Assembly: GCA_029298735.1 (NCBI GenBank) | Contig: JANSLP010000083.1 | Coordinates: 48,932 to 112,931 of the forward strand | Source: Ophiostoma sp. CBS 140.51 | Lineage: Eukaryota; Ascomycota; Sordariomycetes; Ophiostomatales; Ophiostomataceae | Reading direction: 5' to 3' | DNA: 64,000 nucleotides | Position numbers and translations under genes: made by a program | The notes under the pieces: generated by a model | What the model saw: only the letters and a program-made list of their open reading frames with translations | Told to the model about the DNA's origin: nothing | Database searches by the model: none | Shown: piece by piece, positions 1-13,600 of the stretch | How positions within the stretch are numbered: position 1 is the stretch's first letter | How the letters are laid out: every line of letters starts with the position of its first letter

Positions 1-2206
1 TGCAGGCAAAGGTGCTGCAAAGGCCCGGAATCCTTGACGTCTGGCACTCTCGACACTCCCTTGCATCGATGCGCACTTGCAGCAATTGAGGGGTATTGGC
101 CACCACAACAAAAAAATGACAACGGTCAATTCGACGGCAGCGACAAGATATTGTCAACCAACTGCAATCGCTAATTCTCTCGTCGTCAGCTCTTGTTTTC
201 TCATGTGTCAAGCGAGGTCGGTGGCGGCAACGGACAACGGAAAGTCGGCAAAGGTGACGACCATTTTGGAGGCATCTTGAATGAATCCTTTGTCTTTCGT
301 AGGAACTCTTCCGGGCAGGCAAAAAAGGCGAGCTTCCTGCTGGTGATGTAGATAAAATTATAAAAGTTGTAGGTAAAACACCACCGGATGTTTACCGCTG
401 CCGCACTGACAAGTCTGGGCTCAACCGATAATATATCTTGAATTGTAAGGGCGTCAAAAATGCCCGGTCTAATCTGGCCCTGCAGAAGTTAATAACATAA
501 AAAGGGGGGCGAAAACAGGCTCAAGGCTTAATTGACCACAGAAAAGGGAAAAGGCTGGATGCAACGCTGGACTTGAGAGAACAAAAGAAAGAAGGAAGGA
601 AGAAAGGAAGAGGAGCGAGGGCATATGCATGTTTGACAGGAGGTCGTTGCGGCGGGCTCTTCTTGTTTATATTCGACATTAGCCATCTGCAAGAAAGAGG
701 AGATCTGGGGAGGAAATGTGACATTGATATTAGACGGCAATGAAAAACGTAAAATATTGTTCAGACGTGCATCGAGGTTGGTTCTCGTTGATGAGACTGG
801 TGTCAATTCGACGTTGGGATGTTCAACCAACAGTTCCGTGGATGGCGACCCGATATCGAGAAATCGAGAAAAGCCACGAGGCTGGCGAGCCGATTCGCTT
901 CCCGCTTTTGTTGCTTTATTGTTTTTGTTACCACCTGGCTCGTCCCATTGTCTCGTCTCTTTTTTGTCTTCTTTTGTCTCTTCTTTCTTGTGTTCCTATC
1001 TCAAACACACCTTCATTTATCAGTTGCAATTTTGTCGCCAACCAACAACAAACCACATGTGTGAGGCGTTCTTTGTAACCGAAGGGCCCGGGGCCAGGGT
1101 TGTTACGGCTCTGGGCGCGCAGGTCTGTATCCAGTTTGCATGCAGTTTGCGTATTTCTCCCTGCATCTATGTCGTGCAAGCGGTACGGGTAAGACACGCC
1201 TTGCTTTGATGCCATCATTCTCTGGTAAATTTGGTTGAAACTTGGTTTTCCTGATTGGAAGATGCAGATGCGAGATAGTGTCGTATTTCCACCTAGAGCA
1301 AAAGTCTTTCGGTTGCATGCAGACTTCTGTCAACAAAAAATAAGAAATAAAAATACAACTCTTGTCCCAAGCTGCTGCATTGCTGCTCGGCATCATATGA
1401 CGGCACTGCCAAAAAGAAAAAGAAAAAGAAATGACCTGTCTCCTGTGTTCAGCTTTCGTAACAGAAGCAAGCACACGAGATGAAGTGGCGGGCCAGGTAC
1501 TTCCACTTGTATTTGTGGTGGGCAAGTACATTGCTCTCCTGTACCTTGCAGGCTGGTCCAACCACTTCGGGAATATCAAATGTACCCTCTCCAATATCAC
1601 ACCCTGATGTTGCAGCGGGAAAGCAATATTGGCACGCACACAACGAAAAAAGAAAGAAAAGAGGAAAAGAAGAAAAAGAAAACACGGGGTAAGGGACAAA
1701 ATGGTCCGCTGAAGGTGACCACGCCACACACCTTCGGAAGCACGCCCGAATCCTTGTGTGTGGTCCGTTCACGATTTTTTGTGAAAAAGTAAAGTGTCCA
1801 CAACGCGGCGTGCTTGGGCCACAGTGGAATGTGCGTTGCAAAACTCTAAAACGACAGCTTCTGCACTTGCAAATTGCACCGTGCCATTCCGCTTATCGAG
1901 GAGTGTCGGCATGATGGAATGCTGCGGAGTAAAATAAAGTGGTTGACGGCGGCAGGCGGAGAGCATTGATTGTATGGCTGCGCGGATTGGGGTTGGAATG
2001 ATCGAAAAAAATTGAGATGAGTTTCGGCGTCGAAATAGACGCTCTTCGGTGGGACGCTTGAATCTGAAAATAAAAAAGATGTGCGTGCCCGTGTGTTACT
2101 TTGAAAGAAAGGACGAGCAAACGGCATGGCAAGAATTTGCAGATCGACCGACGAACAGACAATAGGACCAGACAAGCAGGACCTTTTGCTCGGGATAGAT
2201 GGGTTC
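1..2206. other. Intergenic, no gene seen
   Basis: No reading frame here has a recognisable domain, and the open frames are short or lie in compositionally biased DNA. A purine-rich stretch on the + strand at about 540-620 and A-rich runs near 1640-1680 are the only notable features. I see no tRNA or rRNA signature. Confidence 0.5.
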
Positions 2207-2728
2207 TCACTTCTGAAGGTGTGTGGATGTGTGGTCGTGCGCAACGTAAAAAGTACAAGATCTATTCATAGATGCTGTGGCCAAAGCATTCGCATCTGGA
2301 ACCAAACTCTTGTAACAGATACCCGATACAAGTATTGGGATGTATTTCACAGCTTCGCAAGAGTGAAGAGCATAATGCACTTTTGATTTCCGTGCCTGTT
2401 GGTTGCGGACACAGACGGCGCCGCACGCCGAGTATCCCGGCACGTCCTCCGCGTTGAGGAACATCGTGCTGCCGTCGACAGGCTTCGCACAGGGCAGATA
2501 GCATCCCGTGACAAGTGTAGTCTGGCTCCTTCTCGTAACTTGACTGGGATAGAGAGTGTGAGAGTCGTCATAATTTTCAAGAAGTGGGCCAGGCCTAGCA
2601 TGATGCCCAACAGGCTCAGAAGCCTTTCGGGAATCCGTGTTATGACCACTCGCTAAGAACTTGTCGCTATCACGGATTGGAGACAAGCCTTTTGTCGCAC
2701 CAGGTATCACAGGTTCGAGGTACGACAT
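2207..2728 (-). CDS. Possible small cysteine-containing protein, unrecognised
   Basis: This is an uninterrupted 173-codon frame with a genuine ATG at 2728. I do not recognise the product. Part of it, about 2395-2525, has G or C at most third codon positions, like the proven genes in this window. It encodes a cysteine-bearing stretch that includes GCYLPCAKP and YSACGAVCV. No signal peptide or membrane segment is visible. The minus strand just upstream (about 2840-3150) is pyrimidine-rich, as it is upstream of real starts elsewhere here. The rest of the frame looks less coding-like, so it may be one exon of a differently spliced gene, or chance. Confidence 0.2.
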   Translation of the reverse strand: MSYLEPVIPGATKGLSPIRDSDKFLASGHNTDSRKASEPVGHHARPGPLLENYDDSHTLYPSQVTRRSQTTLVTGCYLPCAKPVDGSTMFLNAEDVPGYSACGAVCVRNQQARKSKVHYALHSCEAVKYIPILVSGICYKSLVPDANALATASMNRSCTFYVAHDHTSTHLQK

Positions 2729-5390
2729 AGACGAATGGGCTTGGAAGAGACAATCTCAGAGATAGGACCAAACAGATCAAACAGATGCAGACAGGCCCAG
2801 GCAAATGTGAAGAGACGTGCTGCACTTACACCAAAGAAGACAAGGAGCAAAAAAGCAAGCACACTCAAGAAGAAAGGGCTGTGGGTCGAAGCACATTTCT
2901 TGGGGTGGCAGCTCTCCTGTTTACCCCTGGCCGCGAGATGGAGGGTGGATGGAACGGTGGATGAACGGACGGGAGAGGAAAAAGGACAGAAAAAAAGAGA
3001 AAAAAAGACAGACGCGAAGCACTCGAGGCAAGCCTGACGCGGAAATTGCGGTTCTGGGTTTGCGTGGAGGACCAGGGCCTGTATTTTACTGGTTCTCCCT
3101 TTTTCTTTTTTCTTTCTGTTTTTGAATTTCTCTATTCTCGTTCGCTCTGTTTCGCTCTGTATCCGGCTTTTGGTCCCCGTCACGTTTCTGCTCATTTAAC
3201 AATTCATACCCATGACTGATCTGATGGCAGTGCTGTCAATAGGGTGTCATCGGGCGTGCAACGGTTGTCGAGCATTGCGAAGCGACGCTCATCAATCTTC
3301 AAGTCGCGATTATTATTTTTTATTTTAGGTCTTCAGTCTTGCACTTGGCGGGCCAACGGTGGGCGACATTCACCCACTCACACATCGTCTTGCCGAGTTT
3401 TCATGAGCAGGGCTGAGGCCATTCCCAGAAAAGCAAAGGTGGGCTTTTGCAGGCGAGCTGAGACCATCAAGCAGCCAGAGAGATTGGATGGCGGTGGTTC
3501 TGGGGAGACGCCCGGGTGATCGTGATCCGTAGAGCAAGCTGTAAAAGTCAAACTCAAGTCGAATGCATCGCACAATTGACTTCACAACTCCAAGCACCGT
3601 TATCGAGGTCTCTTGCGTCCAAGCCGCCCCTTTGTGGACGTCACATCGTTGATAAGCTTGCGTCTCCCGTCTCTTTTTGTGTGTGCTCCGTCTGCATGCA
3701 GGTCCTCGAGCCCTGCAGGACGTTCGTGCAGGTACACCGAACGGCTCGGTGCGGGAGAGCCACAGGCGGTGGTCGTTGTGGTTATGTTCGTGGTGGGAGG
3801 CAAAAAAGTGCAGGAAATGGTGGAAATAGAAGGGGACGAAGAGGGACAAAAAAGCACCCAAAAAGCAACGCCTGTGCAATTATTGATGTCTCGCCCACCC
3901 ACGCCATTTCCTGCCGGCAGCAGTTGGCGTGTGCTCCTGCATGCATGGCAACGGAGTAGCGCAAAGGAAGGTGCAGGAATGTGCAGCCAAGCGCATGCAC
4001 TTAACCCAGGAATAAATTACCTTTTTGCCATTTGGGTCCCGGCTTGTAGGCTTTCAAAGGAAGTTGCGTGCGGATGTCTCTTATTTTCCTTGGCCGTGCC
4101 TGCCCTTCGCAAGTTGGCAGCATCGTGACTTCCTCATCCAATGGTGTCCGTTTCGTTCGCTGTTTCCTCCTGTTTGCACATGTTTGCACTCTTTCCGAAT
4201 AGGGGCGTTAATTATTCCACACACACACTAGCCTTGCAGAGTCGTACTTGCCACCAGTGCCGACAGGTTCCGGTTAACGTCGTAAGAAGAGGCAACTGCG
4301 AATGTGAGATATCTTATCAAAACTCCGTTTTATCCCAGACTCCAAAGCATAGATTCAGAGGAAGGAGCACACAGCAGAGCCCGAGTCTTGATGCCGGACC
4401 ACATCCTTCAGAAGCTCGAGCCTGTGTTGCATGGAATAAAGCCTGCCGATAATAAACACACACTCTCTTGACGCTCTCAACTGTCCCGACTGGCAACTAA
4501 CTGGCCCCTTTTGTCCCCTGTCAACCCCCATGCCCCAAACCTGCCGAGAGGAGGCCCTTGTTTGTGCTAATTAGCAGAAGGGTAAAGGCGTGACAGGGGA
4601 CGGCACTCCAGAACGAGGGGGGAGTGGGGCCAAATGGGCGATCGGCCAAATTGGCTACCAAAATGGATGTGACAGACACAGAAGGAACGATGGTGCAGAC
4701 TCGCTCAGAGTGAAAAAAAGGAAAGAAGTGAGAGAAAAAAGGAAAGAGCAGCAACTGGGCAGGACTGAGAAGGCAAAAAGAGCGCAGAACGCGAGCATAT
4801 CAGGAGCAGGAAGGTGCCGTTGGTGGGAGTGACGAGAAAGAAAGAGCGAACGACTGGACAGGAGCGCTCTTGGAAGAGTTGCTGTTGGCCAGGCCAAGAA
4901 GCCGCAGTGGACCTCGTTTCGACCATCTTCACTCGCTCTGGTGATCCCGCAGCGTCGGGCCTTTCCTTGAGTCCATGCGAGCTACTTTCTTTTGTTTGCA
5001 GTTGCTGCACCCCGAAGAGTATTTTGAGTATCTCAACTGCTGCGCGTCGTAAGATGCTTCGTAGTTGTCGTCACGGGTGGCCATGACCCCCGTCTTGAGG
5101 AAAGAGACGATATCTCTATTTCTGTCTAGCGCGCCTTCCTCCCAGACTGTCCCTGGTCCTGTCTTTTTAGTCCACACTATCGCGGGCAGCGCCTTCCCGC
5201 ACAAAGCCCACATGCTCCTATTTTTCGTTTATTTTCGTTCGCGCTTACCCACTCAGCGCACCTTTCAACACGACAATGGTCCCTTTGTTCACAAACAACA
5301 AACGAACCAACAGACCACCCATCAGGCAGGGACACCCGAGAAATACAGGAGGAAAAAGGGGAAGCCACTAGTCTAGCTTGTAAGTGGTTA
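2729..5390. other. Intergenic, purine-rich patches
   Basis: No supported gene. Strongly purine-rich + strand patches occur at about 2840-3030 and 4680-4870, meaning pyrimidine-rich on the minus strand. They could be leader sequence for a minus-strand transcript. A short CA run lies near 4219-4228. Confidence 0.5.
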
Positions 5391-7583
5391 GACGTTGTTT
5401 CCTGGCGGCGCTCTTTCCCTTTCTCAACTCTCCAGTCTTTCTTGGTTATCACTCTTTTGGGCCTTGAGGACTTCGACGTCTCTTTTCCTCTCTCTCCTCC
5501 TCTTTTTTTTCTTTAGCATCGTCTCTTTTGCCCTTTTCTCTTCATCTCGAGACCCTCACCATCCCTCGCGACCCGGCTCGCGATCTCATCTGCCCCTTCA
5601 ACCAACCCGCGTCCAAAGCGCGGCTCGGCCTCGCAGACCCTAAGATTAACACGAAATACAAGATTACAACCCACGACCATTAATCCATTAATCCCTACGC
5701 CTACGACTGTGTCGCCGTTACGAATTACCACCACACAACCAGACTAGGTACATGCTTTCTCTCTCAGTCTCTCTCCTCAAATCAAGCCCAGAGCTTCCTT
5801 CTCAGCCACCCGAACAACCCTCGTTATCGTTCGTCCGTCCCGTAGCAGGGGAAAGGAAAAAGAAAACGCGTTCCTGTTCCACACATCTTCGTCCTTCTTT
5901 CACCTCCAGTCGTTTCGTCGTTTCGTCGTTTCGTCGCTTGTCCTTCCCTCGCCTTTCTCATTGTTTCGTGTCACTCTCTCGACCCTGGCAGAGGGCATTC
6001 GATTTTTTTTGTCTCCCTTTCTCTTCCGATTCCTTTGGTTTTTGGTTCTCCTTGTCTTTCTTTTTGCGACGTCTTGCTTCTGCTTCTGGTTCTTTGCGAC
6101 TTGTCGTCGTCTTGCTTTCCCTTTCGCGCCTCTTATTGCCTTGTTGTCTCTCCCTTTTACCTGCCACCCAACGATCGCATGGTGCGTTTCTGACTCCCCC
6201 CTTCCCGCACAATCGGCGTTGGTCTGCATTCTTGCCTTTACTCGCTCTTCCCTCGGCGCTCGTGTCTCTCCCTTTCTACTAGATCTGCCAATGGCCTTGC
6301 CCGTTGCCTGAAACAAGCCCCAGATCAGCCCAATCGGTCCCCTCTTGTCTAACATTCTGTGCAGTAGTCATCGTCTAGACTGTCGCTCCCTCTTTACGAT
6401 CTGCTCTACTTCGGCCTCTTCCACCTCTTTCTACGTCTTCTCAGACCTCGCGTGGCGCCCTTCCCCCCGATTTACAGCCACCGCTACAGTTGCTCAGGCT
6501 TGCCTCTCAGCTGGCGTTTCCCACCGTTTCCCACCGACAGCACCGACAGTACCGACAAGCGAGACCCCGAATCCAAAAGGGCGTTCGATAGGCACCGATG
6601 CAGCAGGCCTGACACCTAAACCACACGAAAGGACAACTCCTTGCGTTCGCCCTTGAACCGCGCGCCTCCGATTAGTGACTGTCGAGACCTGTCAATCTCT
6701 GCCATCCGCCAAACATTCTGTCATTGTCGTGCAATTTTGCCGGATCGACAACGGCCATTTCTTTTTGAGGACCAGGCTTCCGGCACCAAAGGACCGTTTT
6801 TCAGCAGCCTTTGGTTCCCTCCTGCTCATCATTTTCACTTGTTTGCTGCGCCCTCGACACCAAAGAAGTTGCGCTGAAACCGGAGTGCTCAAGCGCTTGC
6901 ATTAATACGGCAGTGCTGCTATGTATGCGCAGCGAAACCTTAATTGTGGCTCGGTATGACCCTGTACTCCCACTTGTCCCCCCCCTTTCCCTTTCACCTT
7001 TGCCTCGAACCCCACGAAAGATTTACAGAGCGTCCTTCTTTTTTGGGGGGGAGATGGCTGGAAGTCCCAAATCTCATCTGCCCCTATCATGCTCACGGAC
7101 ATCTGCCAGACTTGACATGGACTTCGCACTGACCTTTCGCCTCCTTTCCCATTCAACAGAAAGACATTATCCCCTCCACTCTGTTCACCTTCGCGAACGT
7201 AACCCGACGACACATCGCATAACGACGTTTCAAAGCCTATTGAGCAAACGGACAGCCCTGGTTCGCGAATCGCATTGGAAAATCCCGGACAACCTTACCC
7301 AACCGTTTCTTCATAGACCTTTGTTTCTCCGGTTTTTGATCTTACCTGGCCCTGTTTTTACGACTGTGACTGAACGATTACTACCTTCGACGATTCTATT
7401 GCCCACGACGCACACCCTTTTACTACACAGGGCAGCTTAACGATTTTCATGGATAGGATAGCAACTTCGACATTCTAGATTTCCGTCCGAATTTGCTACA
7501 CGACAGCTGCTCAAAGAGAAGCACTGAATATCATTCTTTGCTAAACTCGCCACACTTTACTTCACACAACCACATCACACATC
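5391..7583 (+). other. Pyrimidine-rich upstream region of the kinesin gene
   Basis: From about 5390 to 6300 the + strand is a long CT-rich tract, followed by mixed sequence up to the kinesin start at 7584. I read it as promoter plus long 5' leader, possibly with leader introns that I cannot place. Frames in it, such as the one at 6811-7440, are low-complexity and unrecognisable, so I do not call them genes. Confidence 0.4.
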
Positions 7584-10500
7584 ATGGCTACGGGCCTCCC
7601 AAGGACGACACGGCCATCGAACGGCCCTCCGTCGACAGCACTCCCTGCTCTCCCCGTGGCGAAGACACGAAAAAGCATGGGCTCTCTCCCAACACCAACA
7701 GTTGAGAAGTCGGCACCCAACACACCACGGAGCGGCCTTCGCGCACCATCAGTTTCTGGCCTGCCGGCTGCAGGACAAAGCCTGACTCCAGGCCTTCTTC
7801 AGCCCCGCGCAGTCTCTGGCGTCAACGGTGCTGGCAAGACCCTCAGAAAGAGTGTTAGCATCAACTCTTTCCCGCAACCACCAAGGTCAGACAACCGCGG
7901 CACAAGCTTGCCACCAAGTCCGTTGTCAAATGGCGCGCCTTCCAGCCGCAAGCTGAAGACGCCAACAACCCCCAACTACACATTCAGCAACTCCACGCCA
8001 AGTTTATTAAACGGCACGGGTGAGGGCAAGTCGGTGGCTCGCCCCGGTCAGCGCAGCTCGGACGGCCTCATCAGCGTTGCGTCGCCAGCGCAGAGCCGCA
8101 GCTCCTCCGCACAAGACTCATACTCCACCTCTGCAACACAATACGACGACATGGGCGACCTCGGACCAAAGTCCGGGCTGGGTATCTCGACCGACAGCGG
8201 ATCGTCTAAGCGCCTGTCGAAGGCGGACGGCAAGGGTAACGTCATTGTCAGTGTTCGTGTGCGCCCGGATGCCGGTGGTCAAGACCACAAGACCGACGGA
8301 GAGTGGATGGTCGATGGTCGCAAGTCCTTGGTCGCATACCGGGGAAAGGAGGGTGGTGACTATTTTTATGGTAAGTTGCTCGGACTGTAGTATTTTCTTT
8401 TCCCTCTGGTGACCTATGGAACGGCAGTATTAACGATGATTCTTAGACAATGTGTTCTCGACACACGACAACAACTCCAAGGTGTACGATCACATTGCCA
8501 AGCGACTTGTTCGCCGAGTCATGGAGGGTTACCATGGCACAGTATTCGCATATGGTATGACGGGTACCGGCAAGACCTTCTCTATGCAAGGTACAGCGTC
8601 TTCGCCTGGTGTCATTCCTCTCGCCATTACCGATATCTTCTCCTACATCCGCGAGACACCATCTCGCGAATTCCTGCTGCGCGTCAGCTACCTCGAAATC
8701 TACAACGAACGCATCCACGATTTGTTGAGCATGCCGACTAATGCCGGTGTCGGTGGCAACGTGCAGCAAGAAGAGATCAAGCTGCGTGAGGACAGCAAGC
8801 GCGGTGTCTATGCCAGCCCTCTGAAGGAGGAGATTGTGCAAAGTCCCACCCAGCTGCTTCGCGTGATTGCCCGTGGTGACCAGGCTCGTCGCACAGCCAG
8901 CACACAGTTCAACTCGCGGAGTTCTCGGTCCCACGCAGTCGTTCAGATTGTTGTTGAGAGCCGAGAGCGCATCCCCGGAAACGCAGCAGGCGGCGACAAC
9001 AAGCGTGGCGGTCTTTTGCCCGGTGGCGTCCGCGTCTCGACGTTGAGCTTAATCGATTTGGCTGGTTCAGAGAAGGCGGCGGAGACCAAGGAGCGGCGGA
9101 CAGAGGGTTCGCACATCAACAAGAGTTTGCTCACCCTGGGAACAGTTATTGCCAAGTTGTCAGACAGCAAGGACAAGGACCCGAAGCAAGCCGATAAGGA
9201 TGGCAAGCATCTGCCATACCGTGACAGCAAGCTGACGCGGTTGTTGCAAGGTGCACTGTCTGGTGGCTCGCTTGTCAGTATCCTGTGTACGATCCAGATT
9301 GGATCCGTCGGCAGCGTCGCCACCGCCAACAGCCACACGACCGAGACGATAAATACGCTGAAATTTGCATCACGCGCCAAGAACAATATCGTTAGTCACG
9401 CCAAACGAGCCGAGGAGGCTCTTGGTGCTGGCGGCGATGGTGGCGCTCGCGTCCTTCTCGAGCGGTATCGGATGGAGATTGTCGAACTGCGCAGCGCACT
9501 CGAGGCCCAGGCCAAGAAGAAGTCCGAAGAGAGCGAAGAGGAAGAGCGTGTCAAGGACGCGGAAGAGGAGGCGGCACGGGAACGTGAGGCGGAGCACCGG
9601 CACGAGGAACAGATGCTCGAGATGCAGCTGGCACGGACAGCACTCAAGGAACGGATTGACCATCTGAACCGGTTGATTCTTAGTTCAAAGTCAATCGGTG
9701 TCAACACGGGCGGTTCGTATAGCTCGTTGGGTATGCACCCGCGCTCATCTATGGCGTCTGTCCGCTCTATCGCAACAACAAATGGCGGCACATCGAGCGG
9801 CAGCCGATCCCTGCTAGAGAGAACAGCCTCGACAGCATCCTCTTCGTCCACTGTAGGCCGCAGTGCTGGCGGTCAGCGACTGTCTGGGTCTGCCAGCGGT
9901 ACCGCCGAGGGCTCACCTGCTGAGGACGACGACAGCGCGGGCGAGTTTGGTGACGGCATTGCATCATTGTCATCCCAGAACCAGGCTCTGCAGGCTGACT
10001 TGGCCGACAAGAACCGGTATATCGCCACCCTTGAGAAGCGGTTGCTGCAGGCGCGCCGGGCCAGCTCATCAAGAACGTCGGTGGGCCTGGGCTCGACCAA
10101 GGGCATCATGGTAGGCGAGGATCACAGCGTATCTGCCGTGATCCGCGACAAGGACGCCGAGATTGCCGAACTCCGCGCACGCCTCGAAGACAAGGACCGT
10201 ATGCTTGCCGCTCTGCGCACGGCCGCACGATCGCGCGACAATGCAGACCGCGTCGACTCCCGGTCCAGCTTCCGGACATCGCAGATGCTGGAGCCACCCA
10301 GCAGCCCGCCCGCCATGGCTTTGCCGCCGACACCGGCCATGTCTACCGGCGTCAAGTCGCCCGTCCTGGGCAGTGGCAAACGCCACAGCAGCACCGGCTT
10401 CCCGCGTGCACGCACTAAGAGCGTGGACGAGATGAGCCGGATGCTGGACGAGATGATCCAGGACCGCGTCGAGAGCGGCCAGCTGGTCCGTGGCACGCGC

Positions 10501-10632
10501 GGTAGTGTGCGTGTGGCGCCCAACGAGCGCAAGCCGGATGTTGTTGTGGCTGAGCCGACCATCAACCTTGAGCCTCTGCGGCGGAGCCCGTCTCTAATCA
10601 ACGAGCCGGCCCCGGTGGCTATGGAGGCATAA
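7584..10632 (+). CDS. kipA: Kinesin-like motor protein, Kip2/KipA (kinesin-7) type
   Basis: Two exons, 7584-8370 and 8447-10632, encode 990 residues. The 76-nt intron starts GTAAGT and ends TTAG. Joining restores the motor sequence YFYDNVF across the junction. A serine/proline-rich N-terminal extension of about 230 residues precedes the motor domain (about 232-585). Visible motor motifs are the P-loop GMTGTGKT at 299-306, switch I NSRSSRSH at 418-425, switch II DLAGSE at 466-471 and YRDSKLTRLL. After the motor come an acidic coiled coil (from about 570) and a disordered serine-rich tail with further coiled segments. Known family members are plus-end-directed microtubule motors that deliver polarity or dynein factors to hyphal tips. 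Assignment to the Kip2/KipA subfamily rests on the N-terminal extension plus motor layout and recalled family resemblance, so the motor call is firmer than the subfamily. The start ATG has a good context (ATCATGG). Confidence 0.88.
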
Positions 10633-13600
10633 GTTTTGCGGGTGAAGTAGGTGTGGTATCCATGAGCGCAAGTGGGCGTTTGTGACGACAAAACTGTATG
10701 ATTTGATTTTGTTCTTTCTTCTTTGGAACCCCCTTTGGACGGGATTTGTTGTTCTTTTCACCTGTTGTTATATTTTGATATCTCCTTTTCCTTTTCTTTC
10801 TTTCTTTCTCTCTTTCTTTCTTTGTTCTGTTGTCTTATACCCGACATTCTGTGTATTATTTATTCAAGCTGTGGCTTTTCTCTCTCTCTTACCATATTCT
10901 CTTTTCTTTTGTACTGGAAGCATACATATCTTTTTTGGGGGGTGTGGCGGGCCATTGTTGCTGCTATAATTTGAACTGATCCAAGGAGAACATGAAACAC
11001 AAGACAACGGGATGTTGTGAAGGTGACAATGAATGTTTTCAAGTTGTGTGTGTTATTTCATAAGGGTCTTTGATGTGAAAAGGGGCATGTGGTCTGCTTT
11101 CATGAAAGAACAAGAGCAAAGAACAAATAGCCTGTTTTAATACTATACATATTGCACATATAAAACACTGTCTACGGGAGTACAAAAACAAATAGGGAGG
11201 CATTGATCTATGGTTCGTGTTGTGTGCGTCGTACGGATCGATTCGATAGATGGAGCCTACGCACGAATCCGATGTTCTTCGACGGGTACTCACATTGATA
11301 TCGTCTATTGTGATATTTTCTACTCTGGACTGTACCTGCACGAGAGACTTGATATTCTCACTTAACAGTCAGTTTGATGAACGACGTGATAAATGACGAG
11401 ATGAAAAGGAATGAACATACAAACTACTTCGTACACGATGACGAGAGAATCCAAAACTAATGAGTTTTCTCTGGTGCCTCCCTTTCGGCGCGTCCCCTGA
11501 GAATAGATGATGGTTCCGTCACGGGTTGAGAGCCGACGTCAGTCAGACATCTTGCCATTTTGTCGCCTTCCAATCATTTTAGTGAATAGCACCTGCTCGT
11601 TTGCTCCTGCCCACGGCCCCTATCTTTGTGTGCTTCCTTTTGCCTCCCGGTACCACTGCGGCGATGCAAAAGCAATTTATACGATGCACTCCGTGCTCCT
11701 GCGCCGTAATACTGCAGCTAGCTCGTGTGCCTTGTCATCAGCTAGTTACGGACGGGTAGCTGCTTCCTCTAATACCGGACGGCAGACGGGCTGTTCGGGC
11801 AAACATGAAAATTGACAGGAGGCACAAGACACAAGACACAAACCGACAAAAGGGCAACTCGGCACGGAAATGCAAGGAGCAAGTTGAGCATGCCAAAGGA
11901 AGACATAACGTCCCAAGAGGCATCTTAGGATTTCCGTGTTTGCCGTCTCGTCCGAATATGTCTTGCTGAGATCAATCCTATCCTACGTCGTGCTTTTCCA
12001 TCATACCATTTCTGTCTGTTTATATCATTTTTGTCCAATTTCGCGACACCGTCCTCCGACACCATGGCCCCTTTGCACTGCCGTAGCCTCGAGTAGCTTC
12101 AATATTCTTTCTTTTTTGTTTGTTGACTGAGACTTTGTTTACATCGGCTTCATGCACCACTGCGCTGTAATTTTGGTAGTGGTAGTCTGGTAGTGCGCTC
12201 TTGCCGTTTTTGGTGTAAGTCGGTTCCTGGTGCCGTGCCTAAGCATACCTGTACCTGAGCCCGTGATACTGCCGAACACCCAAGTTTTAGCGCCTCCTTG
12301 CATTACACCTTGCCTCTTCGTTTCCAACGGCCACCATCGTCCTTTTTTGTTTCTGTCAACTCTTCCCCCCTCTGGAATCACCCGACGCTTGTTCTGACAG
12401 CAAGAGCGAAAAGAAGAACGCTAAAACGGCCGCCGTGAGACGGGTGAGACCACCGGCTTCGTTTTGGCTCTCTTTTGGCTCTAGAGCAGACCGACGCGAA
12501 CGTGACGGCTTCAACCTCGATAATAACTTCTTTTGACGCCACAGGAGACTAAGTGGCATGCAATTTGCACATTTGCATACATCCTGGGAGCCATATACGC
12601 GGGTTTGCCTTTTGGCCCTCTGGCCTGGCTCGAGGCTTTTTACCATCCCATCTTTCTTGCTCTTGCCCAAACGGATAAAAGGTGCTCTTACGATGCGCAC
12701 CTTCCTTTCGTTTGAACTATTGAGGAGGGATCGTCGCAAGGGCAGCTGCCTTTTGCGCACCCTCGGCACCCTTGCGTTCTTTCCGGAAGAATCGTGCGAT
12801 TTTTTGGTTCTTTCTGGTCGAGCTGGTCTCGTCAAATTTGTTCCCATGGCCTTTTCCTCTTTGTGTGTGTGCGCCTGCCCGTTGTGTTTGTTTCGTTTCG
12901 TTCGGGCCTTCCTTTTTGTGCTTCTCCTTCTCGTGCTTCTTTCCTCGCTTCCTGCGGCTGCCGTTTGCTCCTTCCTTTCTGTGTTCTCTTTCCTTCTGAT
13001 TTCCTCTAGCCCTCCCGGTCCTCCGCTCCTTCTCGATTGGTTAAACACCGGCGATGTCCAATGGGAAGGTACTTGCTGCCTGTGTCCTCTGTGCCTTCTC
13101 TCAATCTGTGACACGGAGCACAAAGTGGAAGACGAAGAAAAAAAAGCAAGTTGCGGCCGGCAATTCGATTCGCCAGACTCAGCCAGCAACGTCACAAAAT
13201 GCCCGCAGCCACTCACAAGACACAGATGAGCATCTTTCAAACTTTCACGAACAATCCACGTACGCCGCATTACGACTCTATCCTCCGTCCTCTCCGCCTC
13301 CTCCGCGCCCCCAAACGATGTTCTTCCTGCGTGCGACGTTCGACGAGTAATATGCCAAATCGTGCAGCATCCTTCTGTCTCTCTCGTTCGGCACGCCGAC
13401 TTTCTTTCCTTTCACTCTGCCACTGTTCCCTCTTGTTCCCTCTCGTCCACTCTCTCCCTTCTTTTGATGGCCCCCCTGCAGGTGGGACCTGGCTAGGGGC
13501 AAAAGTAGCTAGGTCGGTCCATGGTGGGAAAGGATCGACCCAGAAAAACAGGCGGAGAGAACCGTTGGCTTGTCCCCTTGCCTTGTCCTGCTTGTTCGAC

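Noticed and set aside
12356..13270. 304-codon minus-strand frame with an overlapping + strand frame
   Set aside because: Both are products of compositional bias (Lys/Arg-rich on one strand, Phe/Leu/Ser-rich on the other) with no domain.
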